Below are positions 44,244-52,865 of a stretch of DNA of 64,000 nt, one piece after another; the first letter of the stretch is position 1; each line of letters opens with the position of its first letter. Below the pieces are notes generated by a model, which was not told the DNA's origin, made no database searches, and saw only the letters and a list, made by a program, of their open reading frames with translations. The translations under genes and the position numbers were made by a program. Source of the DNA: JACQZO01 sp964512325 (GTDB lineage: Bacteria; Patescibacteriota; Gracilibacteria; RBG-16-42-10); assembly GCA_964512325.1 (NCBI GenBank), contig CAZEGN010000001.1, forward strand, positions 1 to 64,000, given 5' to 3'.

Positions 44244-46283
44244 TTATTTGGCTTCAAAGTCCTCCGCTTGATTACGCATTTGTAACAATTCTTCTGGGTT
44301 GGTAGTAATCACTCGGTGCTCAGCTGCTGAAGCAATAACTTGAATCGCCACATGCTTTCTACCGGCAAAGAAAATACCTTCACCCTGGACTGAGTTCAGC
44401 AAGTAATATTGCTCACCTTCAGTAAGGTTAAATATCTTTGCTAAACCTGGTATGGCCGATGGTGCTTGTTTAAGCAAAAGCTGCATTGCGGAGTTGGTAA
44501 TAATTGATTTGCCAAAATCACGTGCAATAAAGTCTTCCACATCTTGAGTAATCGTAGTGACCCCCAGATAATACTTACGAGCTCGTTTCACCAAGCCATA
44601 GACGAATCGAGCAGCATCATCATGCTGTACCATGGTCCAGGCTTCATCTATTACCAATAGACGGCGCTTCAGCTTACTACGCACGACATTCCAAATATAA
44701 TTCAAAATGATGTACATGGCAGTAGGGCGCAATACCTCATCCAAATCACGCATGCTGAACACCACCAAACCTGCCTTTAAGTTTACATTTGTTGGCTTAT
44801 TAAAAATACCGGCAAAAATACCAGCAGTATACTGACGCAAGCGTTGAGCAATATCTTCTCCTCCCTTTGTGTCTTGCAATACATCATACAAATCTTCCAT
44901 AGTAGGAGCCGGAATATTACCAGGATTTACTGTATCCATCGTAATGCCTTTCAAGGCATACGTATCAAGCAAAGCCTGATCAACCAGGCCTTCTTCACGA
45001 GGCGTTAAATCACCAAGCATCAACTTCATTAACCCCTTCAAATTGATAATTGCTGTACGCAGAAGGTCTCCAGGCTGTTCTTCTTTCCCTTCATAAGGCA
45101 AAGGCAAATCAAACGGGTTAATGCGTCGATCAGCGTTGAGCGAAACATCCATATAAGTGCCTCCCACCATATCACAAAGCGCTTTGTACTCATTTTCAGG
45201 ATCGATTACGATGACATCTGTACCGAACATCAAACTACGGAGAATTTCCAGCTTCACAGCATATGATTTACCGGCACCAGAAGTGGCAAATACTACGGAA
45301 TTAGCATTAGGCAAACTGAAGCGGTCGAAAATAATCAGTGAGTTATTATGACGATTAATACCATACAAAATTCCTTGGTCAGAGGTGAGCTCAGATGATG
45401 TAAATGGGAAAGAGCTTGATAAAGGCTCAGTATTCATATTTCTGACTACATAGAGCTCGTCAGTCGCATATGGCAAGGTTGAATGGAAAGCTTGTTCCGT
45501 ACGAGCCTGAATAGACTTGATGACCAACAGTTTACCACCCAAAATAGCCTCTAGCTGTTTCCCAAGATTAGCGAGCTGTTTTTCTGAGGTGGTGTAAATT
45601 GTAAAATACAGTCCAAATTGGAAAAACTTTTCAACACCAGTAGAAATTTTATCACGAAGCTCTTCGGCATCAGACAAGGCTGCCTCTAAAGCAGGGTCGC
45701 GAGCTTGCCCACGCTCTTGTTGAATACGAATAGCAGATTCCATTTGTCCCACTTTGCTTTGCAAGCTGCGTAGGATTTCTGCTGACACAATAGGATAGAC
45801 AAACATCGAAATATCCATGGTCGCCTCCAAATTAATCACTGGAGCAAGCCAGTTTGTTTCTAGGTAACGAGGATAGGCATAAACGACATAGGTGCGAGCG
45901 TAGACATCATTAATGGTCAGCTTGTCATAATCTACTTTCATGCTCGAAGGGGCAATCAGATCTTTCACCGACGCAAGTCCAGCCTCATAAAGCTTTTGTG
46001 CTTCATCAAGCCGTTTTTGTTCAGAGCTCTTCTGTTCCTCACTTTGAGCGGGCGTATTGCGGTTTAAGAAGCTAAAGCGTTTCTGCATGCTAGTGCGTCC
46101 CTGACGCTCAGTCTGCGTCATTTTCACTTGAGCAGTAGTTGCTACTACGTCCGCTTTTGCAGGAGCATTTTGAATTGCCGGTGCCGGCGACTTTTTTTTG
46201 CCTACCAGCATCCCTTTCAGATCTTGGAAAGATCCTTTTATTTGCGCCCAGAATCCTGATTTTTGAGGAGTAGGATTAGTCAT
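44244..46283 (-). CDS. virB4: VirB4/TraC-like conjugation-type ATPase
   Basis: The protein is 679 aa. Walker A is FATSGAGKSYAVKLE (about 333) and Walker B LLVIDEAWTMV (about 541); GVTTITQDVEDF and NSAMQLLLKQ fit VirB4/TraG-type motifs. It has an additional N-terminal region of 110 residues rich in Lys and Gln. It would power type IV secretion or pilus assembly. Its start overlaps the preceding gene by 8 nt, so the two are translated together. Confidence 0.9.
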   Translation of the reverse strand: MTNPTPQKSGFWAQIKGSFQDLKGMLVGKKKSPAPAIQNAPAKADVVATTAQVKMTQTERQGRTSMQKRFSFLNRNTPAQSEEQKSSEQKRLDEAQKLYEAGLASVKDLIAPSSMKVDYDKLTINDVYARTYVVYAYPRYLETNWLAPVINLEATMDISMFVYPIVSAEILRSLQSKVGQMESAIRIQQERGQARDPALEAALSDAEELRDKISTGVEKFFQFGLYFTIYTTSEKQLANLGKQLEAILGGKLLVIKSIQARTEQAFHSTLPYATDELYVVRNMNTEPLSSSFPFTSSELTSDQGILYGINRHNNSLIIFDRFSLPNANSVVFATSGAGKSYAVKLEILRSLMFGTDVIVIDPENEYKALCDMVGGTYMDVSLNADRRINPFDLPLPYEGKEEQPGDLLRTAIINLKGLMKLMLGDLTPREEGLVDQALLDTYALKGITMDTVNPGNIPAPTMEDLYDVLQDTKGGEDIAQRLRQYTAGIFAGIFNKPTNVNLKAGLVVFSMRDLDEVLRPTAMYIILNYIWNVVRSKLKRRLLVIDEAWTMVQHDDAARFVYGLVKRARKYYLGVTTITQDVEDFIARDFGKSIITNSAMQLLLKQAPSAIPGLAKIFNLTEGEQYYLLNSVQGEGIFFAGRKHVAIQVIASAAEHRVITTNPEELLQMRNQAEDFEAK

Positions 46284-46995
46284 TTTCAGTTTGGCCGGCT
46301 ACTTTGGGAAAGTCGGTAAGATTTAATTGCAACAGATTTTCTACCTTTTGTCCTTGGGAATTAATTGGATTATGTACCTCATAAAGCATTTGAATCAGCT
46401 CATGTGTATTTAAGCGACGCACATAGAGACCAGAATTGCCTAAAGCAGCAATAACAGAATTCGCTCTTTGATTCAGTGTTTTTCTTAATGCTGAAAACTC
46501 TTGCTGACGGATTTTATACTCTAAGCCATTGTCTGAAGGATTGAGCTTCTGCATGAATTTTTGAAAGAAATTTGTACTTTTTACACGATCAGACTCATGT
46601 GGAATAACGACATAAAAGTCCTTTTCCATAATATCAGAGTACTCTACGAAACTAGCCACGAAATCAATGTAGTCGAAAGTCTGCTGCTTGAGACGCGTCT
46701 CGCTTTGTTTATTGGCAATTTCATTCATGCGTGTTAAGTAGCCTTCAATATCAAGGCGCTTGGAACGAATGATGATTTGGATAGGAAAGTCCAAAGCATT
46801 TAAGAAGCTCTGATAGGATAGAATAATAGAGTTTTGTTCTTGTTCTGAAAGCAGCTCAAAGTTAACGCTAGAAACAGCCAGTACCGCTCTTACACTGCCA
46901 TCTTTAAGCACAATTGTATTGTCCTTAATCTCAGCGATCTTAAGATGCGTTTGTGTGCTGGCCTCGACATTTCCTTTTCTCTGATTTACTGGCAT
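46276..46995 (-). CDS. VirB4 N-terminal-like protein (separate polypeptide)
   Basis: The protein is 239 aa and resembles the N-terminal domain of TraC/VirB4: a beta-rich start with ILKDGSVRAVLAVSSVNFELL-type strands, then long helices, FYVVIPHE and a short C-terminal segment. No ATPase motif is present. It is directly upstream of the VirB4-like ATPase with an 8-nt overlap, and 2 nt after PrgI. This split arrangement suggests the subunits work together; a single original VirB4 may have been divided, or this is a paralogous partner. Confidence 0.65.
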   Translation of the reverse strand: MPVNQRKGNVEASTQTHLKIAEIKDNTIVLKDGSVRAVLAVSSVNFELLSEQEQNSIILSYQSFLNALDFPIQIIIRSKRLDIEGYLTRMNEIANKQSETRLKQQTFDYIDFVASFVEYSDIMEKDFYVVIPHESDRVKSTNFFQKFMQKLNPSDNGLEYKIRQQEFSALRKTLNQRANSVIAALGNSGLYVRRLNTHELIQMLYEVHNPINSQGQKVENLLQLNLTDFPKVAGQTEND

Positions 46996-46997
46996 AG

Positions 46998-47492
46998 CTA
47001 TTTCTTTTTTGAATTGACTTTAAACGCTGTGTGTAGCATCTCATCATCGCTAGACTCATCGATATCGCTTAAGCCTTCAGTGTCTAATACAGATGTGAGT
47101 TCCTTGAGTGAAGCGAACTTCTTTGTGGGCTGTTCTATAGGCTTTTCTACCTGTTTAGCTGGCACTTTAGCCGCAGCCAGATCAAAACGCTCAAAAATCG
47201 GCACTTCTCCACTGCCCTTTTCCCAAACACGCAACCGAGGTTTTAGCATATAAAGGGTCATGGCGACAAGAAACTGCGCAAAGCTCATATCATGAATACG
47301 CACCAAGGCAAAAGCGGCAGTAATAGCGACAACAATTGTCCCGAACACAGGTCCAACTGGCGACTCCAAGTAGGCATACATCATATAAGCAAGCCCTCCA
47401 CCGACAACAGCAATAATCAAGCCTGACATAGTCAGAGGCCCGATAATTGTATCGGCTCGCTGTACATTTTGTGGTACTTTGAACTGTGCCAT
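46998..47492 (-). CDS. PrgI-family membrane protein
   Basis: The protein is 164 aa from the Met at 47492; the longer frame covers the promoter. MAQFKVPQNV starts it, as in PrgI proteins of CPR and Gram-positive conjugation loci. Two membrane helices (about 19-66) follow, then MLKPRLRVWEKG. The C-terminal tail is Lys/Glu/Ser-rich. It is likely the small membrane component of the secretion complex, analogous to VirB3. It begins the operon PrgI - VirB4 N-like - VirB4. Confidence 0.8.
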   Translation of the reverse strand: MAQFKVPQNVQRADTIIGPLTMSGLIIAVVGGGLAYMMYAYLESPVGPVFGTIVVAITAAFALVRIHDMSFAQFLVAMTLYMLKPRLRVWEKGSGEVPIFERFDLAAAKVPAKQVEKPIEQPTKKFASLKELTSVLDTEGLSDIDESSDDEMLHTAFKVNSKKK

Positions 47493-47519
47493 GGGGGATT
47501 TATATATTTGTATCAAGCA

Positions 47520-47549
47520 ATTATACCACACAATAAGAGCAAAGTTCAA
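47520..47549 (-). promoter_or_regulatory. Promoter of the PrgI-VirB4 operon
   Basis: On the minus strand: -35 TTGAAC (47544-47549), 18-nt spacer, perfect -10 TATAAT (47520-47525), preceded by TGG as in extended -10 sites. The predicted leader is about 20 nt with no Shine-Dalgarno motif. Confidence 0.65.
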
Positions 47550-47564
47550 AGAGCAAAACGGAAA

Positions 47565-47728
47565 CAATTCAAGATTCAAGATTCAAAATGCAAAGAGGAA
47601 TCATTAATTATAGATGTATCGAAGCATAGAGATCAGAGCTCAGAGCACATGCATCTCGCCTGCAATTAGGATATTTCCTTATTCCTATTCCCTCAATTCC
47701 GAGCTCAGAACTCCGAATTGCGAATTCT
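47565..47728. repeat. AATTNNN heptamer repeats (two blocks)
   Basis: Blocks at 47565-47591 (AATTCAA, GATTCAA, GATTCAA) and 47694-47728 (AATTCCG, degenerate unit, AATTGCG, AATTC). Together they fill most of the space between PrgI and the small ORF; the DNA between them shows nothing else. Confidence 0.65.
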
Positions 47729-47739
47729 TTTGCATTTCT

Positions 47740-47850
47740 TTATAAGCTTCCCAATACTGCTACCAGCCTCTCCCAGGCAACTTGTATCGCCCACCACATA
47801 TCCAGCAACAAGTTCCACAAAAAAGTAAGAATTGTATAAAGAATCTCCAT
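47740..47850 (-). CDS. Possible 36-aa hydrophobic peptide
   Basis: An ATG at 47850 opens a 36-codon frame ending with TAA. The peptide is hydrophobic and Trp-rich (FLWNLLLDMWWAIQVAWERL is the central part), like an amphipathic or membrane helix. A perfect TATAAT lies at 47860-47865 on the same strand, 9 nt before the ATG. It sits between the VirB6-like gene and PrgI in the secretion block. It may be a small pilin or stabilising peptide, or a chance frame. Confidence 0.35.
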   Translation of the reverse strand: MEILYTILTFLWNLLLDMWWAIQVAWERLVAVLGSL

Positions 47851-47882
47851 AGGATGAAAATTATACTAGTTGCAGTATAGCA

Positions 47883-50800
47883 CTAGGGAGTTCCTCCGGT
47901 ATTGCCCGCATTGTTATTGCCTCCCTGTTGAGCTTGTTGACGTGCCCGCTCTTTTTCGATTTCAAGCTGCTGTCTATTTTGTCTAGCTCTCTCAACGATA
48001 CCATCTCTAAACATGTTTAGGGCAGCAGTACCTTCCGGCAATAACTCAGCCTTACCTTCAGCATTAATTGAACCATATTTGCGATTAGCAGCAACCAAGG
48101 CCGCGGCAAAGTCTTCTTCCAAAATCGCATTCATACGGTCAATTTGTGCTTGCGTAGTGGTAATCGCAGCCACATTCTCCAGCACATCATTCAAATGAGT
48201 TCGATTAAAGGTATCTCCTGCAGTTCTATCCTGCGTTGCGTCCACTGCTGGCAAATTGTTGATTAAACTGGCAAATGTTTTGGCAATCATTTGTGGCGCA
48301 CTTTCAGTGCTTGCATTGACCGCACGAGCAAGTTCAGCAGGATCCATTTGCTTAACGTAGTTGCCAATCTTATCATCATCACCATTAGTAAGAGTAATAC
48401 TACCAACCTTAGCTACATGAGTATTTCTATTAGAAGCAATTAACTTGCGACCGATATCAGACTCTTCCAGCTTAAACTCTGCCCCCTGAGCATCTCTATA
48501 TACACCTTCTGTGGCAAGACTACCAATAATTTGAGCAATCTCAGCGCGTTCTTCATCACTGCCATTTTGCATTGCATCACGTAATGAAGAATGCTGTCTT
48601 AATAAGCCGAGTTCCTGTGCCGCCTGGAACACGCCTCCTCTACCACTTGCCGCGTCTCCGTTTAAGTAGCTATCAAAAATGCCTTTATTCTTTAGATTTA
48701 CACCCCAGATACCAATCGAGCTACCAACCTTTTTGTTTAGAGCACGGAAATCATCTTCGCTAAAGTTCACTGCCTCACTAGGATCACGCGCATATTCGCT
48801 CATTGCAAGCAACATTTCGCGCAAAGCCAATCCGGCACCTTCCGGACCATTACTTATCCAACCACCTTTGCCGTCACGAACTCTATCCGCAATACGCCCT
48901 GAGGCAAGCACATTTCCTAACAAACCAACCATTTCGGCAGCTTGCTGATTTTCACGCAGACTTTTTAAGCGCTCAAAGTTAAATGCTGTTTGGCCAGTTC
49001 TGGATGCACGAGATTCCTCTTTTGCTGCTTTATTATTAATAGCGCTATAGTTAGCATCTTCCAAATTATCCAGCACATTATCAATTTCTTCTGGCCTTGT
49101 GCCACTACTCATCAAGAGTTGTTGCAAATTGTCACGCAGTGATTTTTTATTCTTCATAATTTGCTCCAAGTTCAAATCACCACGAGATGCCAAAATGCGT
49201 GCACGTGCTAGCAGTGCCTGCACATCTCCAGATGAAATCGATTCATCCAAACGCTCACGCAAAAGCTGTTTACTGCTAAAGCGTAATGAATCCAGCTTTT
49301 CAATTTCAGACACTTGAGCCTCACGATGCTGTGTCAACAACGCACGCATTTTTTCTTGTCTAGTGCCAGGCAATACACGAGACATGCTATGAGCACGCTC
49401 TAGACCAAAACGGGTAGCACGCTCTTTAGCATCTTTCTGGAATGACTCATACACAGTTTTCGCTCCGGCAGCTGTGTTTGAAGGTGCTGACATAATCCAA
49501 CCCAAGCCACGCAAAGGTGCTCCCAGAGGTCCCTTGATATCTCTTAATCTATTACCGGCAGCTTGGCTCAGTCCATAGCTTAAACCTAGACCCTTTTTAG
49601 CATAACCAAATGCAGCGGAAGGACTGCCCCAGCCGGCGACCTTATCAATAAACCCTTGCGCATAATCCCCTTTAGCAGCGGTAAATACACCAGCATAAAT
49701 CATGGCAACGATGAAGATTAACTTCAAATAATCTGCTAACGATTGGAAACCGGATGGACCAAGTTGTGAACCGGCAATCAGACCTGGTTGTTGCAACGCA
49801 GGGCTAAAAATCTGCGGCACGACACTATCAGCAGCCAAAACAGCCAAAGTCATAAAGAAAGCTACACCAACGTGCATCGTGGCATATTTGAAGAATTTGC
49901 TCTGCCACTGACCACCAATACTTGAGGTTAAAGGAGACAGTTTGCTAACCACATATAATGGCGATGTAATTGCTAAAGCCCAAAGCACAATAATACGAAT
50001 AGTAAAGGTAATCGCTAAAGCTAAGAAACCAAAAAGCAACATGAATACCATTAGGAAAAGCGCCATATTGGCAAAGAAAAAGTCAATTTGTCGACCGGGC
50101 TGATTGGCATTATTTGAAATCGAATAACGTTGCATCTCCTCAAATTTCAAACCACGTGCCAATCGACAGAGCACACTACCTTCTTTTACATCATCAGGAA
50201 TAGTGGAAATTCTCCAGCCTCCGGCGGCTACCTGGCTTGCAGTCAGCTGCGAACAACGAGCTTCAGTACCTGCACCATGAGGTCCCATGCCACCGACTTG
50301 ATATACCCCAGCCTCAACCACATTTGCAGCATCAATAACCAGACCAACGAACAAGCGTGAAAAGTTCACCGCAATGACAATCACAATTAGCTTAGGCAGA
50401 ATAGTTTTAATTGCATAATTATTGATTTCGTATTGGACAATATTTGCAATTGCAATACCTAGCAATGCAAGAATGAAGAACAAATTCACAAAGTCACGGA
50501 TAGCCATCCACATCGTCACTACAAATGATGACGTGGTAAATCCGGTGTAGCTAAGAACGGACTGAAATAAACTCATTACCAATGCGGCCAACCAAAAACA
50601 GAATTTGATTAAGAGGGCAAGAATGACATTAATGAAACTCAATATTGCGTTGAGCAATTGATTACCGACATCGACGCCATCCACATCATGTCCAGCCTCT
50701 CGATTAGTAATCGTAGCCTGATCTTCTTCATCTAAGCTCAAACAAGTAGGATTGCTGATACAAGCATCAATACGTCCAATGAGGCTTTGTAAAGCTTGCA

Positions 50801-52817
50801 CTGTCGCTGGTGAACGAGCCATGCTGAGTGTTGCTCCTCCTGAAACTGTAACCTCAAATGAGAAGTTGCGTGAAAGAATGAGCGTGAACTCGTTATTAGT
50901 ATTTGACCCATCAACGAAGTTAGCTTCATGTTGCAAACACGCTTTCCAACTTGGCAAATTATCTTTGTTGATAGTGTCAGAAAAGAGATTAGGCGAACAA
51001 GCATTGAGCAACTTGGCTAAGAAAGGATCTGTAAACCATGTACTTATGCCTGTAGCGTCACGTTCATCAATTAATAATTCCAAATCACCGGTCGTATGAA
51101 TAATCGCTCCGACGTAATTGGGTTGGTGATCATTGGTAGCTAATGCGTACCACAAACCAATAGCAGCATCTTTAGGTGAACTAGCAAGAGCAGTGCGATC
51201 AATATAACTATTTAACTGCTCTAAGGCGCTTCTGCGCGTATCAGACTGACCACGGACCACATTTCCTAATGATTGCTGGAAAACCTGAGTATTTTGCTGC
51301 GCCGTACTTCCTCCGGCTGCAGGTGGATTTGCCGCAGGGGGTGCAGGTAGAGGTCGATCTAAATAGGTGGAAGCCTGACTAATGAGCCTTTCATTAATTG
51401 CTTTTAGATGTCTTACTAATGGTGCACGAACCGCATTATTTAATGTAGTAATGAACACGGCGCTCTCTGTTGGCGCGGTAGCTGCTTGAGCAGAACTAAA
51501 TTGCACTTGGCTAGAATCAAAAACACCAGCGCCAAATTCTAAATAGCCTTCGTATATTGTTTCTTTCAAGAAATCTTCCAAGCTGTATTCAAACTTTTGC
51601 ACCGCTAAAGCATCATAACCATCAGCTAAATCAAGATAATTATCATTACGCAAAAAGTTAACCAACAGCGCACGATCAGCCGCAGGAACAGAAGTAGCTA
51701 AACTATTGGTAGCCTCAATAAGAATACTGGTGGCAAAAGATCTACCATCAGCGGACATGTTCACGCCATTAGTACCACCTGTGTCAGTCAGATGAACTTG
51801 ATAGCATTGACCTAAGCGAGTGACATATGTGTCGTTAGGATTAGCTGCAACCTCTCTCTGACAAAGGGCCATTAAGCGTCCAATTGGCCCACGCGTGCCA
51901 AATATGCTTTCTTCGGTGTAATGCTCAGAATAAAAGTTACGGAAATTAACATAGGATGTTCCATTTGAAGCACGAAAAATCGTACCATTACCTTGATTTA
52001 CGGTCTCAATAAACTGCTTGAGCGCTCGCATCTTAGCGTTAATTCCACTAGCTCTGGCACGAGCAACATCTGTAGGCTCAGCAGGAGGAGGCATATCAGA
52101 TCGGCTACCAATATCAGCGATCATGTACACCATTGCAGCAGCTAAACCACGAGCTCCAAAACTACCCGCACCTAAAACATTCTCTCGAGAAGAACAAAAT
52201 GGCACATCACCATCTCCGTTCTCTCCATACCAAGCTAGCCCACGGTAACTGCCTGGCAAATCATCGGTGTTTCTAGAAGGACCTCCTGGCGGAATATCCA
52301 AAATCTGACACAATACATCATTAGCGTTACCATCCATCATGGTATCAAACACTTCCCCAATTTCTTCAAAACCGCCCATACCGTCTAACCCCACTAAACT
52401 ATTCTCACGAAGATACAGATCAATAGTTTGAGATTGCGATGATGCGGTTGGCACTGCAGAGCCATAGATACGTTCCATAACGCTATTTGGCAAACCTGCA
52501 GCTGTTCCTAGTGCATTATTATCAAAAAAGCTAAACAATGGCACCTTGATTACATTTTGCCAAATAGTTCTAGCAGGCTCATCCAAGTCATCACGGTTTA
52601 AACATTCACGTATTTGTACCCAAGTTGTAAGATCATTTTCATCGCTACAGTCATTAAAAAAGCCCGCAAACGTAGAAGAAGAGGCTCTAGCTTGAGGAGT
52701 ATTTAAGGACACAGTTGGTAAGCCACTTGAAATGGAGATAACTAACAAAGCGACTAGCACCATCAACTTTTGTAGTGCTTTGAAAAAGATCGAGAATTGC
52801 TTGGGGGAGGGAGCCAT
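47883..52817 (-). CDS. Giant VirB6/TrbL-like membrane protein
   Basis: The protein is 1644 aa. A signal-like hydrophobic start (about 13-35) precedes an extracellular region of 650 residues with Cys, Asn and Ser enrichment. A cluster of about seven membrane segments covers residues 690-1050 (LLNAILSFINVILALLIKF, FFILALLGIAIANIV and others), as in VirB6. The last 580 residues are charged helices, likely cytoplasmic, ending in a Gln/Asn-rich tail. VirB6 forms the channel platform of type IV secretion. It is divergent from the P-type ATPase gene and upstream of PrgI. Confidence 0.75.
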   Translation of the reverse strand: MAPSPKQFSIFFKALQKLMVLVALLVISISSGLPTVSLNTPQARASSSTFAGFFNDCSDENDLTTWVQIRECLNRDDLDEPARTIWQNVIKVPLFSFFDNNALGTAAGLPNSVMERIYGSAVPTASSQSQTIDLYLRENSLVGLDGMGGFEEIGEVFDTMMDGNANDVLCQILDIPPGGPSRNTDDLPGSYRGLAWYGENGDGDVPFCSSRENVLGAGSFGARGLAAAMVYMIADIGSRSDMPPPAEPTDVARARASGINAKMRALKQFIETVNQGNGTIFRASNGTSYVNFRNFYSEHYTEESIFGTRGPIGRLMALCQREVAANPNDTYVTRLGQCYQVHLTDTGGTNGVNMSADGRSFATSILIEATNSLATSVPAADRALLVNFLRNDNYLDLADGYDALAVQKFEYSLEDFLKETIYEGYLEFGAGVFDSSQVQFSSAQAATAPTESAVFITTLNNAVRAPLVRHLKAINERLISQASTYLDRPLPAPPAANPPAAGGSTAQQNTQVFQQSLGNVVRGQSDTRRSALEQLNSYIDRTALASSPKDAAIGLWYALATNDHQPNYVGAIIHTTGDLELLIDERDATGISTWFTDPFLAKLLNACSPNLFSDTINKDNLPSWKACLQHEANFVDGSNTNNEFTLILSRNFSFEVTVSGGATLSMARSPATVQALQSLIGRIDACISNPTCLSLDEEDQATITNREAGHDVDGVDVGNQLLNAILSFINVILALLIKFCFWLAALVMSLFQSVLSYTGFTTSSFVVTMWMAIRDFVNLFFILALLGIAIANIVQYEINNYAIKTILPKLIVIVIAVNFSRLFVGLVIDAANVVEAGVYQVGGMGPHGAGTEARCSQLTASQVAAGGWRISTIPDDVKEGSVLCRLARGLKFEEMQRYSISNNANQPGRQIDFFFANMALFLMVFMLLFGFLALAITFTIRIIVLWALAITSPLYVVSKLSPLTSSIGGQWQSKFFKYATMHVGVAFFMTLAVLAADSVVPQIFSPALQQPGLIAGSQLGPSGFQSLADYLKLIFIVAMIYAGVFTAAKGDYAQGFIDKVAGWGSPSAAFGYAKKGLGLSYGLSQAAGNRLRDIKGPLGAPLRGLGWIMSAPSNTAAGAKTVYESFQKDAKERATRFGLERAHSMSRVLPGTRQEKMRALLTQHREAQVSEIEKLDSLRFSSKQLLRERLDESISSGDVQALLARARILASRGDLNLEQIMKNKKSLRDNLQQLLMSSGTRPEEIDNVLDNLEDANYSAINNKAAKEESRASRTGQTAFNFERLKSLRENQQAAEMVGLLGNVLASGRIADRVRDGKGGWISNGPEGAGLALREMLLAMSEYARDPSEAVNFSEDDFRALNKKVGSSIGIWGVNLKNKGIFDSYLNGDAASGRGGVFQAAQELGLLRQHSSLRDAMQNGSDEERAEIAQIIGSLATEGVYRDAQGAEFKLEESDIGRKLIASNRNTHVAKVGSITLTNGDDDKIGNYVKQMDPAELARAVNASTESAPQMIAKTFASLINNLPAVDATQDRTAGDTFNRTHLNDVLENVAAITTTQAQIDRMNAILEEDFAAALVAANRKYGSINAEGKAELLPEGTAALNMFRDGIVERARQNRQQLEIEKERARQQAQQGGNNNAGNTGGTP

Positions 52818-52865
52818 AGATTTTTGAACTTCATATCATTTTAAAACATTTCAAGCCGACAAGCA

